The translations under genes and the position numbers were made by a program. From Manduca sexta (taxonomy: Eukaryota > Arthropoda > Insecta > Lepidoptera > Sphingidae), in assembly GCF_014839805.1 (NCBI RefSeq), contig NC_051118.1, positions 4,456,391-4,520,390 on the forward strand: DNA of 64,000 nt, read 5' to 3'. Within the stretch, counting starts at the first letter, position 1; the number at the start of each line of letters is the position of its first letter. Under the pieces are notes generated by a model that did not search any database, was not told the DNA's origin, and saw only the letters and a program-made list of their open reading frames with translations. Shown here one piece after another: positions 45,161-55,885 of the stretch.

Positions 45161-45253
45161 CTGTTGTACAACTACGTCTAGAGGCTGTCCCGTCTGCAGT
45201 TCCTCCGAGGGGCGTCGCGTCGGCCGCACCGCGTACTCCCGCTCTCCGATAAC
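45161..45253 (-). CDS. Exon (second found) of unidentified minus-strand gene
   Basis: The exon is 93 bases, exactly 31 codons, phase 0 at both ends. The acceptor is CTTGATTGCAG and the donor CAG|GTAACT. It codes VIGEREYAVRPTRRPSEELQ and TGQPLDVVVQQ, charged and probably surface-exposed, with no membrane segment or catalytic motif. GC content is far above the flanks. It joins in frame to the exon at 51,517-51,576 upstream, and to either 22,284-22,339 or 28,492-28,638 downstream. The product is not recognised. Confidence 0.85.
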
Positions 45254-45470
45254 CTGCAATCAAGATATTATTGTCAATAAAATTTAACAAGGTACTTGAC
45301 GTTTGAATACAAATTCTTAATGGCGTTTCTTTTTACAGTTGTGTACTAAATTAGTTATAATATGATAGTCAATTATAAATTTGACGAAAATGTTACAAGT
45401 ATGGGATAAGTACAAAGTTGAAAAGTAATATTTGTAACACGAATATATAATAATTTTACATGGTTTTATA

Positions 45471-45575
45471 GGCTGAATGCAAGCAGCCTTCGATAGGTCC
45501 GTCTTGAAATCTTTGGGGGAGACCTATGTTCAGCAGTCGACTTTATCTGGCTGATTATGATGATGATGATAGGGT
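45471..45575 (+). mobile_element. RTE-type LINE 3' tail, fragment
   Basis: GGTCCGTCTTGAAATCTTTG, CCTATGTTCAGCAGTCGAC and a TGATGATGATGAT run match the terminal segment of RTE-like elements. That segment is read at 20,560 as the IFGRGPCSTVD tail. Confidence 0.6.
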
Positions 45576-47017
45576 AAGTATATATATTTGGGAATAAATA
45601 ATCATAAAAGTATTGCCATTTTTTTAATAATTACTTTAAAAATAATTATTCTTAAACATTGCTATTTATTGATTCGTACTTCAATCTGCCGTAATATTTT
45701 CTAAAATATCAATGATCCTCAGAAAAACTCTATTACAAAGTTAAGACTGAAAAAATCTACTTCGCATTCCATAACTTGTTAGCGTACAACAATATTACAA
45801 TCCATTCGCAACTTCACAAACAAACAACAAATAAACACATGGTTATTTTTGAACATCAACTAACCTTCGCGAACTTGCATAAACAAAACATTGACGCGAT
45901 GTTCACACATGCACCTTGACGTAAACCAGTAACTTTTTTTATACATATAAATGAAACGAGCAAGCAGCTCTTCTGGTAGTAACATTATTGTCCATTAAGG
46001 AGACTCCCTTAACAAATCGACCTTGAGTAATTCGTGCCATACTTGACGGCGCATGCAGTACGAGAGATATGTGACTACGAATAATCTCTTTAAAAAACCA
46101 ATTAACTGAAGCAGCATATAAGTGTGTAGAAAAAAACTAAAATGATTATAAATTAAGGACTTAATATGTATATTAGTTATAGCATCGTATTAGTGTTAAC
46201 TGCAATTGATGTTATAATTTCGTCTAATAAATAAATAAATAAATTAAAATTTTGGTCTATTTTTGACTATGACGATAAAGTCGATTGGAAGAGAATGGCT
46301 TTTTACTGCTATAACCAGGAGTTTGACGTAAGTTTTTTTTTACTACACCCGACTTTCGAGTGTTCGCTTCACAGCCAGTTTCAATAATCGAACACAATCC
46401 CGATCAATCCGATTTCGAGAATGAAACAATCAAAATAACTCATTGTAAGCACGTCAAAAAAAAATTATTGGTCCATTTTTAAGATAGATCGAAAAAAGTG
46501 TTTATGCTATTTCAGTAATACTAGAATGTCGAAATGACCCTGTAGACCTCAGTATGTAAAATGTTTAATTAACTATATCCCCTAAAGAGAAGACAGACTG
46601 CTGTCGTTAGAAAATAAGATTTATATATAAACTTTAATTCCTTAATTGTATTTCTGTGTTCTTGATCGCAAAAACTAATCGAATTGTAAATCGATAAAAG
46701 GGTTTATTAATTAACAAAAAAAGGAAGATAGACTTTAAAGGAGTATTAAAATAAAACAATTCGTTCCATTTAAAACTAATACGCGTTGTAATTATCGTGT
46801 TTATTATTAAAGTATATAAAAAGACAAAACGAAATGGACATTTTATAATTGGAAATCGTTTTAAGTAACGGGTAACAAAAAATATAAACGAAAATTGAAA
46901 TACGATGAGAACTTAATTCCGACATTGTAGAATTCTTAATGAAAAATATATTTAAAATTCTTATAGAATTTGTAATTAAGACTGTTTCGGTAGGCACGCA
47001 TCAAAAAGTGGCTTACA
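45576..47017. other. AT-rich, probably intronic; nothing recognised
   Basis: No exon is supported. The 73-codon minus frame at 46,776-46,997 has chance AT-rich composition. Confidence 0.4.
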
Positions 47018-47070
47018 ACCTGTTACGTCTCTGCTATCTCCGAAGGGGTAGGCAGAGACGCAACAGGTGA
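47018..47070. repeat. Imperfect hairpin
   Basis: ACCTGTTACGTCTCTGC and GGCAGAGACGCAACAGGT pair across a ~15-base loop. The words belong to a lepidopteran repeat phrase, so this is a transposon-derived foldback rather than a gene hairpin. Confidence 0.5.
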
Positions 47071-47080
47071 GACGTGAATG

Positions 47081-47298
47081 CAGTGCCGGATTTATATTTT
47101 TTATGAGTGTAGGCCACTTTATTTCCGCCGCAGCATGTAAGTAGGTTCATGTATGTATGTATGTAGGTTCCTAAAATACTTAATAATTTTCCATTTGTTT
47201 GTATTGTGGAAGGCACTAAAGTTAAATAAACGAATGATTAATTAAATCGAGTGAGCGTCCTCTGAAATCTGCCGCCCCTATTTACAAATCCAGGACTA
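47081..47298 (+). mobile_element. hAT-type MITE, family 2, copy 4 (internal deletion)
   Basis: It starts CAGTGCCGGATTTATA and ends ACAAATCCAGGACTA. The flanks CGTGAATG and CGTGAGTG agree at 7 of 8. It is 218 bp, because the segment after CTGCCGCCCCTA is shortened relative to copy 1. Confidence 0.88.
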
Positions 47299-47306
47299 CG
47301 TGAGTG

Positions 47307-48189
47307 TGTTTGTTTAATTTAAACAAACTTTATTTAATTATCATAGTCTTCCAAAAAGTTAATGATATTACCAAAAGCCTTCCTCCCCTTCCTCCTTCAG
47401 GCACCACTTCTCTCAAAAACGAAGTCCAATGCTGATCCACCAATATTTTATAACACCCGGATATTACGAAACAGATTTAGAACTTACAACAGCCTTCGAA
47501 GTGTGTCATTGGGATATTTTTTCAACAAACAATTTGATAGACACTTTAAAATATTGAGGTTTTGATTGCGTTGAGTTGTTTGATAAGCTCTCGATTATAT
47601 TTAGTCGAATAAACATGGCCAGGCAATACTAAACTGTCTATTCATGGGGATATTTAATAGCGTATTATAAATCACATAACAATAAAATGACGTGCATATA
47701 AACAAGATTCGTCAGTAATCCGTTAATTGTTCATCAAACACTACAGTTATTTTGAGCTTTAACATTGAAATATGACGTTGATTGGTAGGGAAAAGGTAAC
47801 TATTACTGACATATTTGTAGCGACAATTCTGATGTAATAGTTATGGAACCAATTTTACTTGTAAACGTTATTTGTATCCGTTAATGTTTTTCATATTAGA
47901 CATCTCAATACAGCATATTTTACGCTATTCTTCTAATGGCCATGGGTCTCTCCTACTATGCGGATCATAGTCCACGATGCTGGCGGTTGACAAACTTCAT
48001 ATACCTTCAAAATTTTTTATGAATTGTTGGTTATGGAAGCGAACGATAATTAACACAAAATTACACTTCGAAAAGTTAGATGTGTGTATATTAGTTTTGA
48101 ACTTAAAACCTTCGTCACGCCAATCAGTTCGACTCTAAACTAGGCTATTTTTGCTAAAATAGTCCACCGCATTCGCATCATTGAACGAG
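47307..48189. other. No gene confirmed; one pyrimidine-rich acceptor-like site
   Basis: At 47,371-47,395 a plus-strand tract CCTTCCTCCCCTTCCTCC then TTCAG opens a frame of about 57 codons to 47,565. Nothing else supports a plus-strand gene, so I leave it uncalled. The remainder is AT-rich. Confidence 0.35.
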
Positions 48190-48557
48190 TCCCTCCTAAC
48201 CGAATTTCCGTCGCAGCGGCCAATCTTAACGGAGATCAGTCTATATGCAGAAGATTTATAATGTACAAGTGTGTGCGCAGTACACAGGTGCACTCTCTGT
48301 TCCTTCACTCTCATAGTTCGGTGAGACGGCAATCCGACATGACCGGAGAGAGATTAGGTGCAGGACCAACAACTTACGGGCTTTCCGAGGCACTGGGTAT
48401 CACACCGTCAACTTCCCAACTCCGAACTGCGACTGAGTAATTCTTAAGTAGGGAATACCCAGTCACAATTGTTTAGGCTCGACCCGGAATTCGAACCCTC
48501 AGCGCGGCAGTCGTATTCGTACCGTGTGCGCATTACAACTGCGCCACCAAGGCAGTC
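48190..48557 (-). mobile_element. tRNA-derived SINE family C, near full length
   Basis: On the minus strand it starts GACTGCCTTGGTGGCGCAGT with an A-box-like start, B-box-like GGTTCGAATTCC, then GTGACTGGGTATTCCCTACT, GAGTGCACCTGTGTACTGC and GTTAAGATTGGCCGC. It gives the layout used to place the fragments at 13,068, 30,739 and 38,080. Confidence 0.85.
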
Positions 48558-49129
48558 AAAACCATGATTACTGTCGCTAACAGGTGCCTTTACCCTAGAC
48601 CATAATTGTCCAATTTACACGTGCGTGAATATTATCAGATGTTTCTGCGGTTCATTACGAAAGCCCTTCACCGACTGGATTTGTAAGGTTTTGTTACTTA
48701 AGTATTTACAATGTTTATTTTGTACTAGGAAGTAGGTTGTACGTACGGAAAAGTTAACTCTGTGATCATGTGAATATTCGCTTGGGCAGATATGACTGTT
48801 AAATTCCGCCAACAAGCATCATTTGCGCTTCAAATAGCAACAGAGAGTCGACGACATTTTTCAAGCACATTGCAAAAATAATTTTGGGTAGTTTTTGGAG
48901 CGCCTGTCTAGGAACCAATTTGGGGATCTAATCCTGGGCAAATTGTGTTATATAAAGACATAAATGTCCCAACGTATGAATCAAAACTGGACAACTCAAT
49001 TCCCAGCCATATACACAGCCATTATGCCAATGAGGTGATGTAAATAAAACTACGTAAAATATACGTTATTTCATAGTATGTGTTAATTTTATCCGTTGCA
49101 CACTTCAACAGAAAATATATAAATCACAT
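48558..49129. other. AT-rich, nothing recognised
   Basis: No exon or known repeat was found. Confidence 0.4.
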
Positions 49130-49325
49130 TATGATTTACGTTATGTGCGCGTTGTTTATCGCCCCTACAGAGCGCGATCCGCGCGGTTCTAATTTCAAAC
49201 TGGGTTGCATTGTTTCCCACCAATCAGAACGCGCACTGATTAGGCAGTCCGACGGTTCAACCAATCAGCTAACTGTTGTTGTTTTAAACCAACATGGCGG
49301 ACTACTGCTTACTGTTACGGGGTAG
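49130..49325. promoter_or_regulatory. Candidate promoter-like patch (two CCAAT boxes, YY1-like word)
   Basis: CACCAATCAGAACGCGC and CAACCAATCAGC are CCAAT boxes 38 bases apart. ACCAACATGGCGGACT fits the YY1/Pho core. CpG content is raised around GCGCGATCCGCGCGG. No transcript start can be seen, and the patch could equally be an old transposon. Confidence 0.3.
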
Positions 49326-50999
49326 CGTGCAATAAAATTATTATTTTTCGGTATTCTTTTGTCGATTTTAACTGTTAAACAAGAAATGAAGTTATTCTCT
49401 GTCCTATTTTTTTAAGAATTACGTATTACATTGCTTAATCTTAATATACACAAAAACTTTGAGCTAAAAATAACAACCAATATAAGTAGAATATTGCGTG
49501 TGAGGTTAGAATTTGTTTATGCAAACGTCCTAAAGTGGTGGGCTGTATTAAATATCCATCAAGCTTTAGTGGAGGTTATTCTGATAGTTATTTTTTTTTG
49601 TTCGGTTATTTTTATTTATAAACTGGTTGATTCCTAGAATATTTATTCATATTTCTTTAGTCATCGTTTTTTCTGAACACGTTAATGTGACAACATTGGA
49701 TTTAGTTACGTACAATATAATTTAAATATACATAAAATATATTGCGTTTCTCGACAGTCTTTATAATTATGCCGGCCTGTTAATTTAGGCTCTTTAGGGA
49801 AGTTTTCACCATGTGACAATATACGATATATTTCCAGAAATGGTAACCCACACTACCATATTTTTGTTCATAATACATATTAGACGCCATTATTTTAAAC
49901 TAACGATTAATTTCTACTCAAACAATAATTACGCAAATTAAGTTAAGACCAATGTTTTTCTTGAAAATGCTTTACATCACAATCGTTAAATGGAAATTAA
50001 AACCTCCAATTTAATTGTAGTCGTGTGCGTATGGAACATAATAGGTCTTTGAAATTAATAATGCTGTAATTAATATTCTCAATTTGGTTAATTACACATG
50101 AATATGGTCTTTAGATAATATTCTCGCATATAATAAATATACCTATAATTAATTTTGAGTCCACGTGGAATCCACGTCACTTACATTTTGAAAAAAAAAA
50201 AACGATATTTATTACGGAGGTGAACAAAGTTGCACTTATGTTACGTCAAAACTATGTATAAGAATATTATTATTATTTCTAAATAACAATTAAAATTATT
50301 TATTAATCAACGGACGTTCTAAATTAGGAGCAAAATTTATAAGGAATACAAGGTGCAAACCAAAGTAGCAAGCTCGAGATGGCAGGTACTTACTTAAAAG
50401 TAATTTATTTGATAAAGTTATTATGGTTTACTCAAATTAAGAAAATATCTTTACTATAACTAAAGGGTTGTTTATCTGTAAAATAAATATTTTTGTTATA
50501 AATATATTGGATTGACATTGCATGACTTTGAAGGAATGGCTGACCCGACAGATGACGGCGTGGAAGTAATTACATTTGAATTTCATATATTTTATACTTA
50601 TTACTGAATATCATCGCTGAGTCTAAATTTGCTAGTTATATAATAGATATAACCAGTCGTTAACATATATGGAACATCTCAAGCTACTATGTTGTTTATG
50701 ACGCGTAAATATACTGTGTGATTAGCAATAATTTATTAATAACTTGCAGTTTTTATTTGCTATAATTTTAAATCTAGTTTTGAATTTCGAATCTATTATT
50801 TGCGTCATAATAATGGTGACTACGAAATAACGACAATGACGTTAAAATAATAAATTTAAATGTAGAACACTTTCATATTTCTTTTTTAGAAAACAGACAG
50901 TTTTTATTTAACACATCCAACAAAAGTTTCTAATATGTCCATTAAATATTTATGTAAAGCGTTGAACAACAGTTTTTGCGTTAATGTTTACGACATTCG
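49326..50999. other. AT-rich, probably intronic; nothing recognised
   Basis: A repeat-E scrap (CTCGACAGTCTTTATAATTA, GCCGGCCTG) lies near 49,755. Nothing else is supported. Confidence 0.4.
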
Positions 51000-51125
51000 T
51001 TGGCGGGCGATTTTTGTACATTGTATGTAAAGTGGGGAACGGGTCGCGGCACGCATTGCGCATGCGGCTGCGGTCAGATGTCAGCGACAATGGCGGGAAA
51101 ACAGCAGGGCTGCCGACATGATAAA
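51000..51125. promoter_or_regulatory. Candidate promoter-like CpG patch (NRF1-, YY1-, E2F-like sites)
   Basis: The sequence ATTGCGCATGCGGCTG is one base off the NRF1 palindrome, GACAATGGCGGG fits a YY1 core, and GGCGGGAAA is an E2F-type site, all within 60 bases of unusually CpG-rich DNA. It lies in the intron between the exons at 51,517 and 45,161, so it could drive a shorter transcript. Confidence 0.35.
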
Positions 51126-51516
51126 TATTTCTGGCTATATAATTTTTTTTTATATTGTTACTATTGAACATACATATCTATAAAATTATGCGAGATGTAA
51201 AATATGATTATTACCTAATATTACAATAAGCGAGTATATCTTTGGAAATACCTAATATCGACCTTATTTAAATATTACTAAAGGTTAAATATTTATGCTT
51301 ACTTTCATAAAAATACGTATTATCTATGGTTACTCGAATAATAAGGTTCAAACTCTCAACCTTTTTATATTCGCATAAAGTGAAGTTTATGTTAAATCAT
51401 CTTTGTCTATGGCCAATAGTGATTACGGCACATGCCAATTATCGAACAATTACATGAAAAATTTATTACACACATGTGTATGTTAAATGATTATTATGTA
51501 TAAATTCATTAATTAC

Positions 51517-51576
51517 CTCACCATTTTCAACATTTGTGGCCATAAAATTGTTTGTATAGCGTCCAATGTAAAGATT
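51517..51576 (-). CDS. Exon (first found) of unidentified minus-strand gene
   Basis: The exon is 60 bases, 20 codons, phase 0 at both ends. The acceptor is ATATTATTGCAG, and the donor GAG|GTAATT is good. It codes NLYIGRYTNNFMATNVENGE, which runs directly into the exon at 45,161-45,253. An inner GT four bases earlier would break the phase. There is no in-frame start codon before it, so at least one exon lies further right. A 160-base candidate at 54,658-54,817 has a compatible phase. Confidence 0.75.
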
Positions 51577-52092
51577 CTGCAATAATATGAATAAATTCTG
51601 ATTAGTCATTACGAGGTCGCGTAATGCTTACGTCATAGAATGCATTTTGTATGTATATACTGGATATATCTATAAAGCTGTTGCTCTGGTATTGAAGTTA
51701 GTGTAAATGCTTGAGTCGAAATGAGTCCCACGTTTTAAAACATAACGCCTTAAATTAGAACTTCCTAAACTTAACTAATATTTTGAATGTGAGTATTTTT
51801 TGTCAAGCCCAAACAGGTGATAATTTTATTGAATTGAGGTTAGAAAAAACAATGGCGGAAGCTATCACATTAGTTAACTCAATGAGAAACAGGTTTGACC
51901 AGACGAAGCAATTTAGAACGTAAAGTATGTTTATTTTGCTAATTAGGTCTTTTTTAATATTGCGTGAAGTGTTTTATGATGACTTATAAAATTGAATACC
52001 TTTTAACTATGTACCTATATAACTACATATTGTAGACTTTATTATCACAACAGTGTTAGCTTCAGGTTTTGGGAGTAGATATTCTAACGCAC
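51577..52092. other. AT-rich, nothing recognised
   Basis: No exon or repeat signal was found. Confidence 0.4.
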
Positions 52093-52254
52093 TAGTGGCT
52101 AATCGTGAAATTTTCCGAAAGAGAACCCGATACAACATATTGGTTATATGCATAAATGCGGTCTGCAATTCGTTCTGATGATAATTAGATTCTACAGAAA
52201 TGCTACATAAAGGGAGGCTGGCAGGAATCGGATCATATGCACCGTTCGCCACTT
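52093..52254 (+). mobile_element. hAT-type MITE, family 1, copy 4
   Basis: The ends TAGTGGCTAATCG and CACCGTTCGCCACTT are mutated by a base at each tip. The interior matches copies 1-3 (GAGAACCCGATACAACATAT, AATTAGATTCTACAGAAATG). The flanks TAACGCAC and CAACATAC match at 5 of 8. This is the oldest-looking insertion of the family. Confidence 0.8.
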
Positions 52255-52585
52255 CAACATACGTCTTAACAAAAAGTTTCTTAAATAACATATAAAAAAA
52301 AAATCTCTTCTTTTAAATGTTTAGTTTAATTTAATAACAATTAAATAAACTCAATACTGACACCCCTACAAAGTAGATTATGCGGCGTCATTCAGTGTCT
52401 TTAATTAGACTTGTATATATACAGCGAATACTCGGTCTTTTTAGGAGTTTTGTACGTATACACTTATAACAAAGAGTTCTAAGATTATAGAGCGGACTTT
52501 GGGAAGATTGTCATACTAAAATTATGCGCTTGTGTATTACTCAATCTACCGTGAAATAGCAAAACATCAATGTAGAATACTTTAT

Positions 52586-53567
52586 TATTATTATTATTAT
52601 AGCCTCTTTATTCCATAATAAATTATTTATAAAACATTAATGTTAAATTATAATTACTAATTACATAATATTTGCATGCATAAAGATTTAATATTAAACA
52701 ATTCCAATTTAAAAATTAATTTTCCTAATTCTATATTTATGGACCCCTCAGTGGGTAAAGGCCTCCTCCATTTTGTTCCATGTTTCCCTATCTTTTGCTT
52801 TTGTGATCCAGTTTTCTCCAGCTATTCTTTTTATTTCATCAATCCATTTTTCTCTTGGTCTACCTCTCATCCTTTTATTTGTTGGTCCTTGCCAAGTAGT
52901 TACTCTCTGTGTCCATTTTTCCTTGTCCATGCGAGCAATATGACCCGCCCATTTCCATTTTAATTTTTGAGAATGTTCCAAAGCATCTATTACTTTAGTT
53001 GTTTTTCGTATTTCTGAGTTTCTTTTCCTGTGTTTTCTTTGTATATTCAGTAAACTCCTTTCCATTGCTCTTTGGCATACTTGTATTTTGTTTTTAGTGA
53101 AGTTATTATATATCCATGTTTGGCAGCCATACGTAAGACACGGTAGTAAACATGAGTCCATTATTTTTTTCTTAAGTTTTATAGGAAGTTTTGATTTTAG
53201 GGCTTCTTTATTGCTCCAGAATTTATTCCAGGTTATATTAACTCGTCTTTTAACCTCGTCTTCATGTCTTGTCTTTAAAAAAGATACTTGTTGTCCTAGG
53301 TAAACATAACTCTGAACGTATTCTAGTGTATTGTTAGTAACAGTTATTGGTAAAGTTTGGTGGTTCGTCATAACTTTAGTCTTTATAGCGTTTAATTGTA
53401 GGCCGATGTTATTGCTTACCTCATTTAATTCAGTAATCATTATTTGTAATTGAGATGCTGTTTCAGAGAAGAGTATGATGTCATCCGCAAATCGAAGATT
53501 ACTCAGGAGTTTTCCTTTTATATTAATTCCTTTTCTTTCCCAGTTTAGAGTTTTCATTATACTTTGG
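52586..53567 (-). pseudogene. 5'-truncated RTE-like LINE: C-terminal part of reverse transcriptase
   Basis: A 12-bp duplication AGAATACTTTAT flanks it (52,574-52,585 and 53,568-53,579). The minus-strand frame (53,557 to 52,748, 269 codons) begins inside the polymerase and has the FADD motif (LRFADDIILFSE). It then has GLQLNAIKTKVM and SYVYLGQQV, the thumb-like LTYGCQTWIYN, and the C-terminal LKWKWAGHIARM and MRGRPREKW, ending EEAFTH. The frame is intact up to the truncation. The element ends AATAAAGAGGCTAT plus ATA repeats. It is dead on arrival because the endonuclease and most of the polymerase are missing. Confidence 0.92.
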
Positions 53568-53706
53568 AGAATACTTTATATTCTTTCCATATCATAACTT
53601 GCACGTTTTTGAAGTGAATATTTTGTGAACATATATTATGTTTGTATTAATATCTAAGGACGCTGTGACATCTTGTCATACTGACATTTCAAATAAGACA
53701 GCGACT

Positions 53707-54020
53707 TAATAATAATAATAATATCAGCCCTGTATTATATACTTGCCAACTGCTGAGTAGGGGCCTCCTCTACTATTGAGAGGGATTAGGCCTTAGTCCA
53801 CCACGCTGGCCTAGTGCGGAGTGGTAGACTTCACACAACTTCAATTCTCAGATGTGCAGGTTTCCACACGATGTTTTCCTTCACCGTTAAAGCGAACGAT
53901 AAATTCACAAAGAATACACGCATGATTTTTTAGAAAAGTCAGATGTGTGTGCCCTTGGTATTTGAACCTGTGGACATTTATCTTAGCAGTCCTTTCCACA
54001 CCCAACTAGGCTATCGCGCT
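53707..54020 (-). mobile_element. tRNA-derived SINE family A, near full length
   Basis: On the minus strand a tRNA-like head (GCGATAGCCTAGTTGGGTGT) is followed by GGTTCAAATACC (B-box-like), CATCGTGTGGAAACCTGCA and CGCACTAGGCCAGCGTGGT. The end is ACAGGGCTGATATTATTATT with a TAA-type tail. Confidence 0.9.
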
Positions 54021-54242
54021 ATGACAGAGACAAGACAGCGACTTACCAATTGGTAATAACTTTAGGGTCAAAAATTGCCCCTGTTGTCCGGCCTATAACT
54101 AATTATATAGTTTAATATCTTTGACTTATAACTAGGTGTTCTTCTTGCTCTTTACCTACGTGCTAGACCTTTCTTGAAGTAAAAGTCCATCTAATAGATC
54201 TATCTATATTGCAAATTCAATCAAAATCTGTCCAGCTATTTA

Positions 54243-54562
54243 CAAACTTACAAACATTGACGTATGTTCTATAGACACGAACGTCCATGTAAACTATTTG
54301 TTCAAAATCCGAACTAAAATGGCAACCAAAACGTCACTGTTATAACCTATTTATTCACTTAAACAACAAATAATTTTGCTTATTTGACTAATATTTTTTA
54401 TTCAAATCCAGGTTAACACTTAGACTCGAGTTCTAATATCATGAGCGCCACTCAGTACACAACCGCAAGCTGTAAATATTGACCATACTAAAGTCACTTT
54501 GAATGGATTGCAGTACAATTCAGTTGAACACAGTGAATGCTCGGAACGTCAAATCTAGTACG
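54243..54562 (-). repeat. Dispersed repeat F, copy 2
   Basis: It is the inverse of 2,575-2,893. It shares TTCTATAGACACGAACGTCC, CTATTTATTCACTTAAACAA, TATTTGACTAATATTTTTTA and AATGCTCGGAACGTCAAAT. Beyond its left edge is an AGATTTTGATTGA-type phrase typical of Helitron-like repeats, which is absent from the other copy. Confidence 0.7.
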
Positions 54563-54657
54563 TAGTTCATACATATCGATTCTTACAAACATGAAAACAT
54601 CTTAAACTCTCTCATTACAGCTAGATATAAGTAATCGTTAGCTACTTATGTTTTTAC

Positions 54658-54817
54658 AATCAGTTGCGCTGTTTCCAAAAATATCCATGTCAGAATTTTG
54701 TATGAAACGTTGCCAAATTTGCTATTGTTTTTTTGTGTTCGTTTGGTGGCGTGGGAAACGGCTATTGTGTTGTCATATATTCTGATAGTTCGAGGACGCT
54801 TGTTCAGGTCGAAATGT
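54658..54817 (-). other. Candidate upstream exon of the minus-strand gene
   Basis: On the minus strand, acceptor CTTACATGAAACAG and donor ATT|GTAAAA bound 160 bases with one frame fully open (53 codons, e.g. HFDLNKRPRTIRIYDNTIAV). It ends in phase 0, which fits the exon at 51,517-51,576. There is no GC contrast and the donor is weak, so it may be chance. Confidence 0.25.
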
Positions 54818-55119
54818 CTGTTTCATGTAAGAGGATGGAGACGTTGTTTTGTGGTGTATAGCGATTAGTATTAGGAAAGAGCCGGCAAACAAAAACAACG
54901 TACAATAATCCCCCACCTTGCAGTGAGATCTGGTTTTATATTCTGTTTTATTATTTTTGAATATTTATGGTATGTAATGACGTTTGAAACCAAATACTAA
55001 TTTCTGAGATCGCCAGGTCATGTCGATAGTATTTTTAGTTAATTCGAGTGGAAAAATATTTTTGTGCCCTGTAGGAAGTTAAGTTTCCAAAACATATTTT
55101 TAAATAGACGTTTTTTTCT

Positions 55120-55260
55120 CAATCTATGGAATAAAAAGTAGCCTGTAACACTCATGAATAACGTAACTTCCTATTAGTGAAAGAATTTTCAAAATAGGTT
55201 CAGTAAGTTCCAGAGATTATCCCTACAAACCCACATGCAAACTATTCTTCTTTATAATGT
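55120..55260 (-). mobile_element. Helitron-like element, second subfamily, fragment
   Basis: AATAAAAAGTAGCCTGTAAC, AACGTAACTTCCTATTAGTG and AAGAATTTTCAAAATAGGTT match the subfamily at 24,506. The ends are missing. Confidence 0.5.
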
Positions 55261-55384
55261 TGGTATAGCTATGCAATATACCTATCCAGCAATTTTAATA
55301 CCCATGTGATTGACTTCAACAATAATAAATCTGGTAAAATCAATTTTGCTCCTTTCACTCTCGATTCATTTTCACATTACACAA

Positions 55385-55600
55385 TGACGCATTTATACCC
55401 GAAGTGGTATGCAGAGGCGCAACCAGGGCACCCACTTTTCGCCAAGTGTGTTCCGTCCCATCATGTGATAGGGGGAGAGCTCCGGACTAATACTGAGTAG
55501 AAATATCAAATATCAATTTGCCCGACCCGAGATTCGAACCCAGGACCTCAGACCGCAGTAGTATTGCGCAGGCAGTACCAGTACGCCATCGAGACAGTCT
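55385..55600 (-). mobile_element. tRNA-derived SINE family B
   Basis: On the minus strand: GACTGTCTCGATGGCGTACT head, GGTTCGAATCTCGGG B-box-like region, then AGTCCGGAGCTCTCCCCCTA and GATGGGACGGAACACACTTG. Confidence 0.85.
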
Positions 55601-55835
55601 CATTTTCACATTACACTGAAACATATTTGTCCTTAGACGACACTCTATCTGAACCCTAATTCACTTACCATCGGCTGCACTGAGTCACTTTAGTATATCC
55701 GTTAAAAATACATCTTTTAATATTGCAACCGGTTTTACTACGATAATGTACCATTATTTATATCTTATTCAAAGCGGGAAAACCCCGTGTAGAAGTCCAG
55801 GTAAGTGGGTGTAGTCGCGTGTCTGCCGACCGCAA

Positions 55836-55885
55836 GTCATTTCCTGAGCATGCGCAGTTACAACTAACAATATGGCGGCTTTTTA
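55836..55885. promoter_or_regulatory. Candidate promoter-like patch (NRF1-, ETS- and YY1-like words)
   Basis: CATTTCCTGAGCATGCGCAG holds an ETS-like core and an NRF1-like half, and CTAACAATATGGCGGCTT is a near-perfect YY1 site, all within 40 bases. It is upstream of every exon found for the minus-strand gene, so it is a possible promoter for it. There is no direct evidence of transcription. Confidence 0.3.

Noticed and set aside
47362..47565. Plus-strand exon after a strong pyrimidine tract
   Set aside because: The acceptor-like tract is good and the frame is open, but no donor, partner exon, domain or compositional signal supports a plus-strand gene here.
52676..53303. Plus-strand frames over 52,676-52,963 and 53,088-53,303
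   Set aside because: They are antisense shadows of the intact minus-strand reverse transcriptase frame.
55640..55700. Tiny 11-base minus-strand exon before a strong GTAAGT
   Set aside because: The CACTTACCATCGG phrase recurs in dispersed repeats (for example near 29,525), so the donor-like site is repeat sequence.
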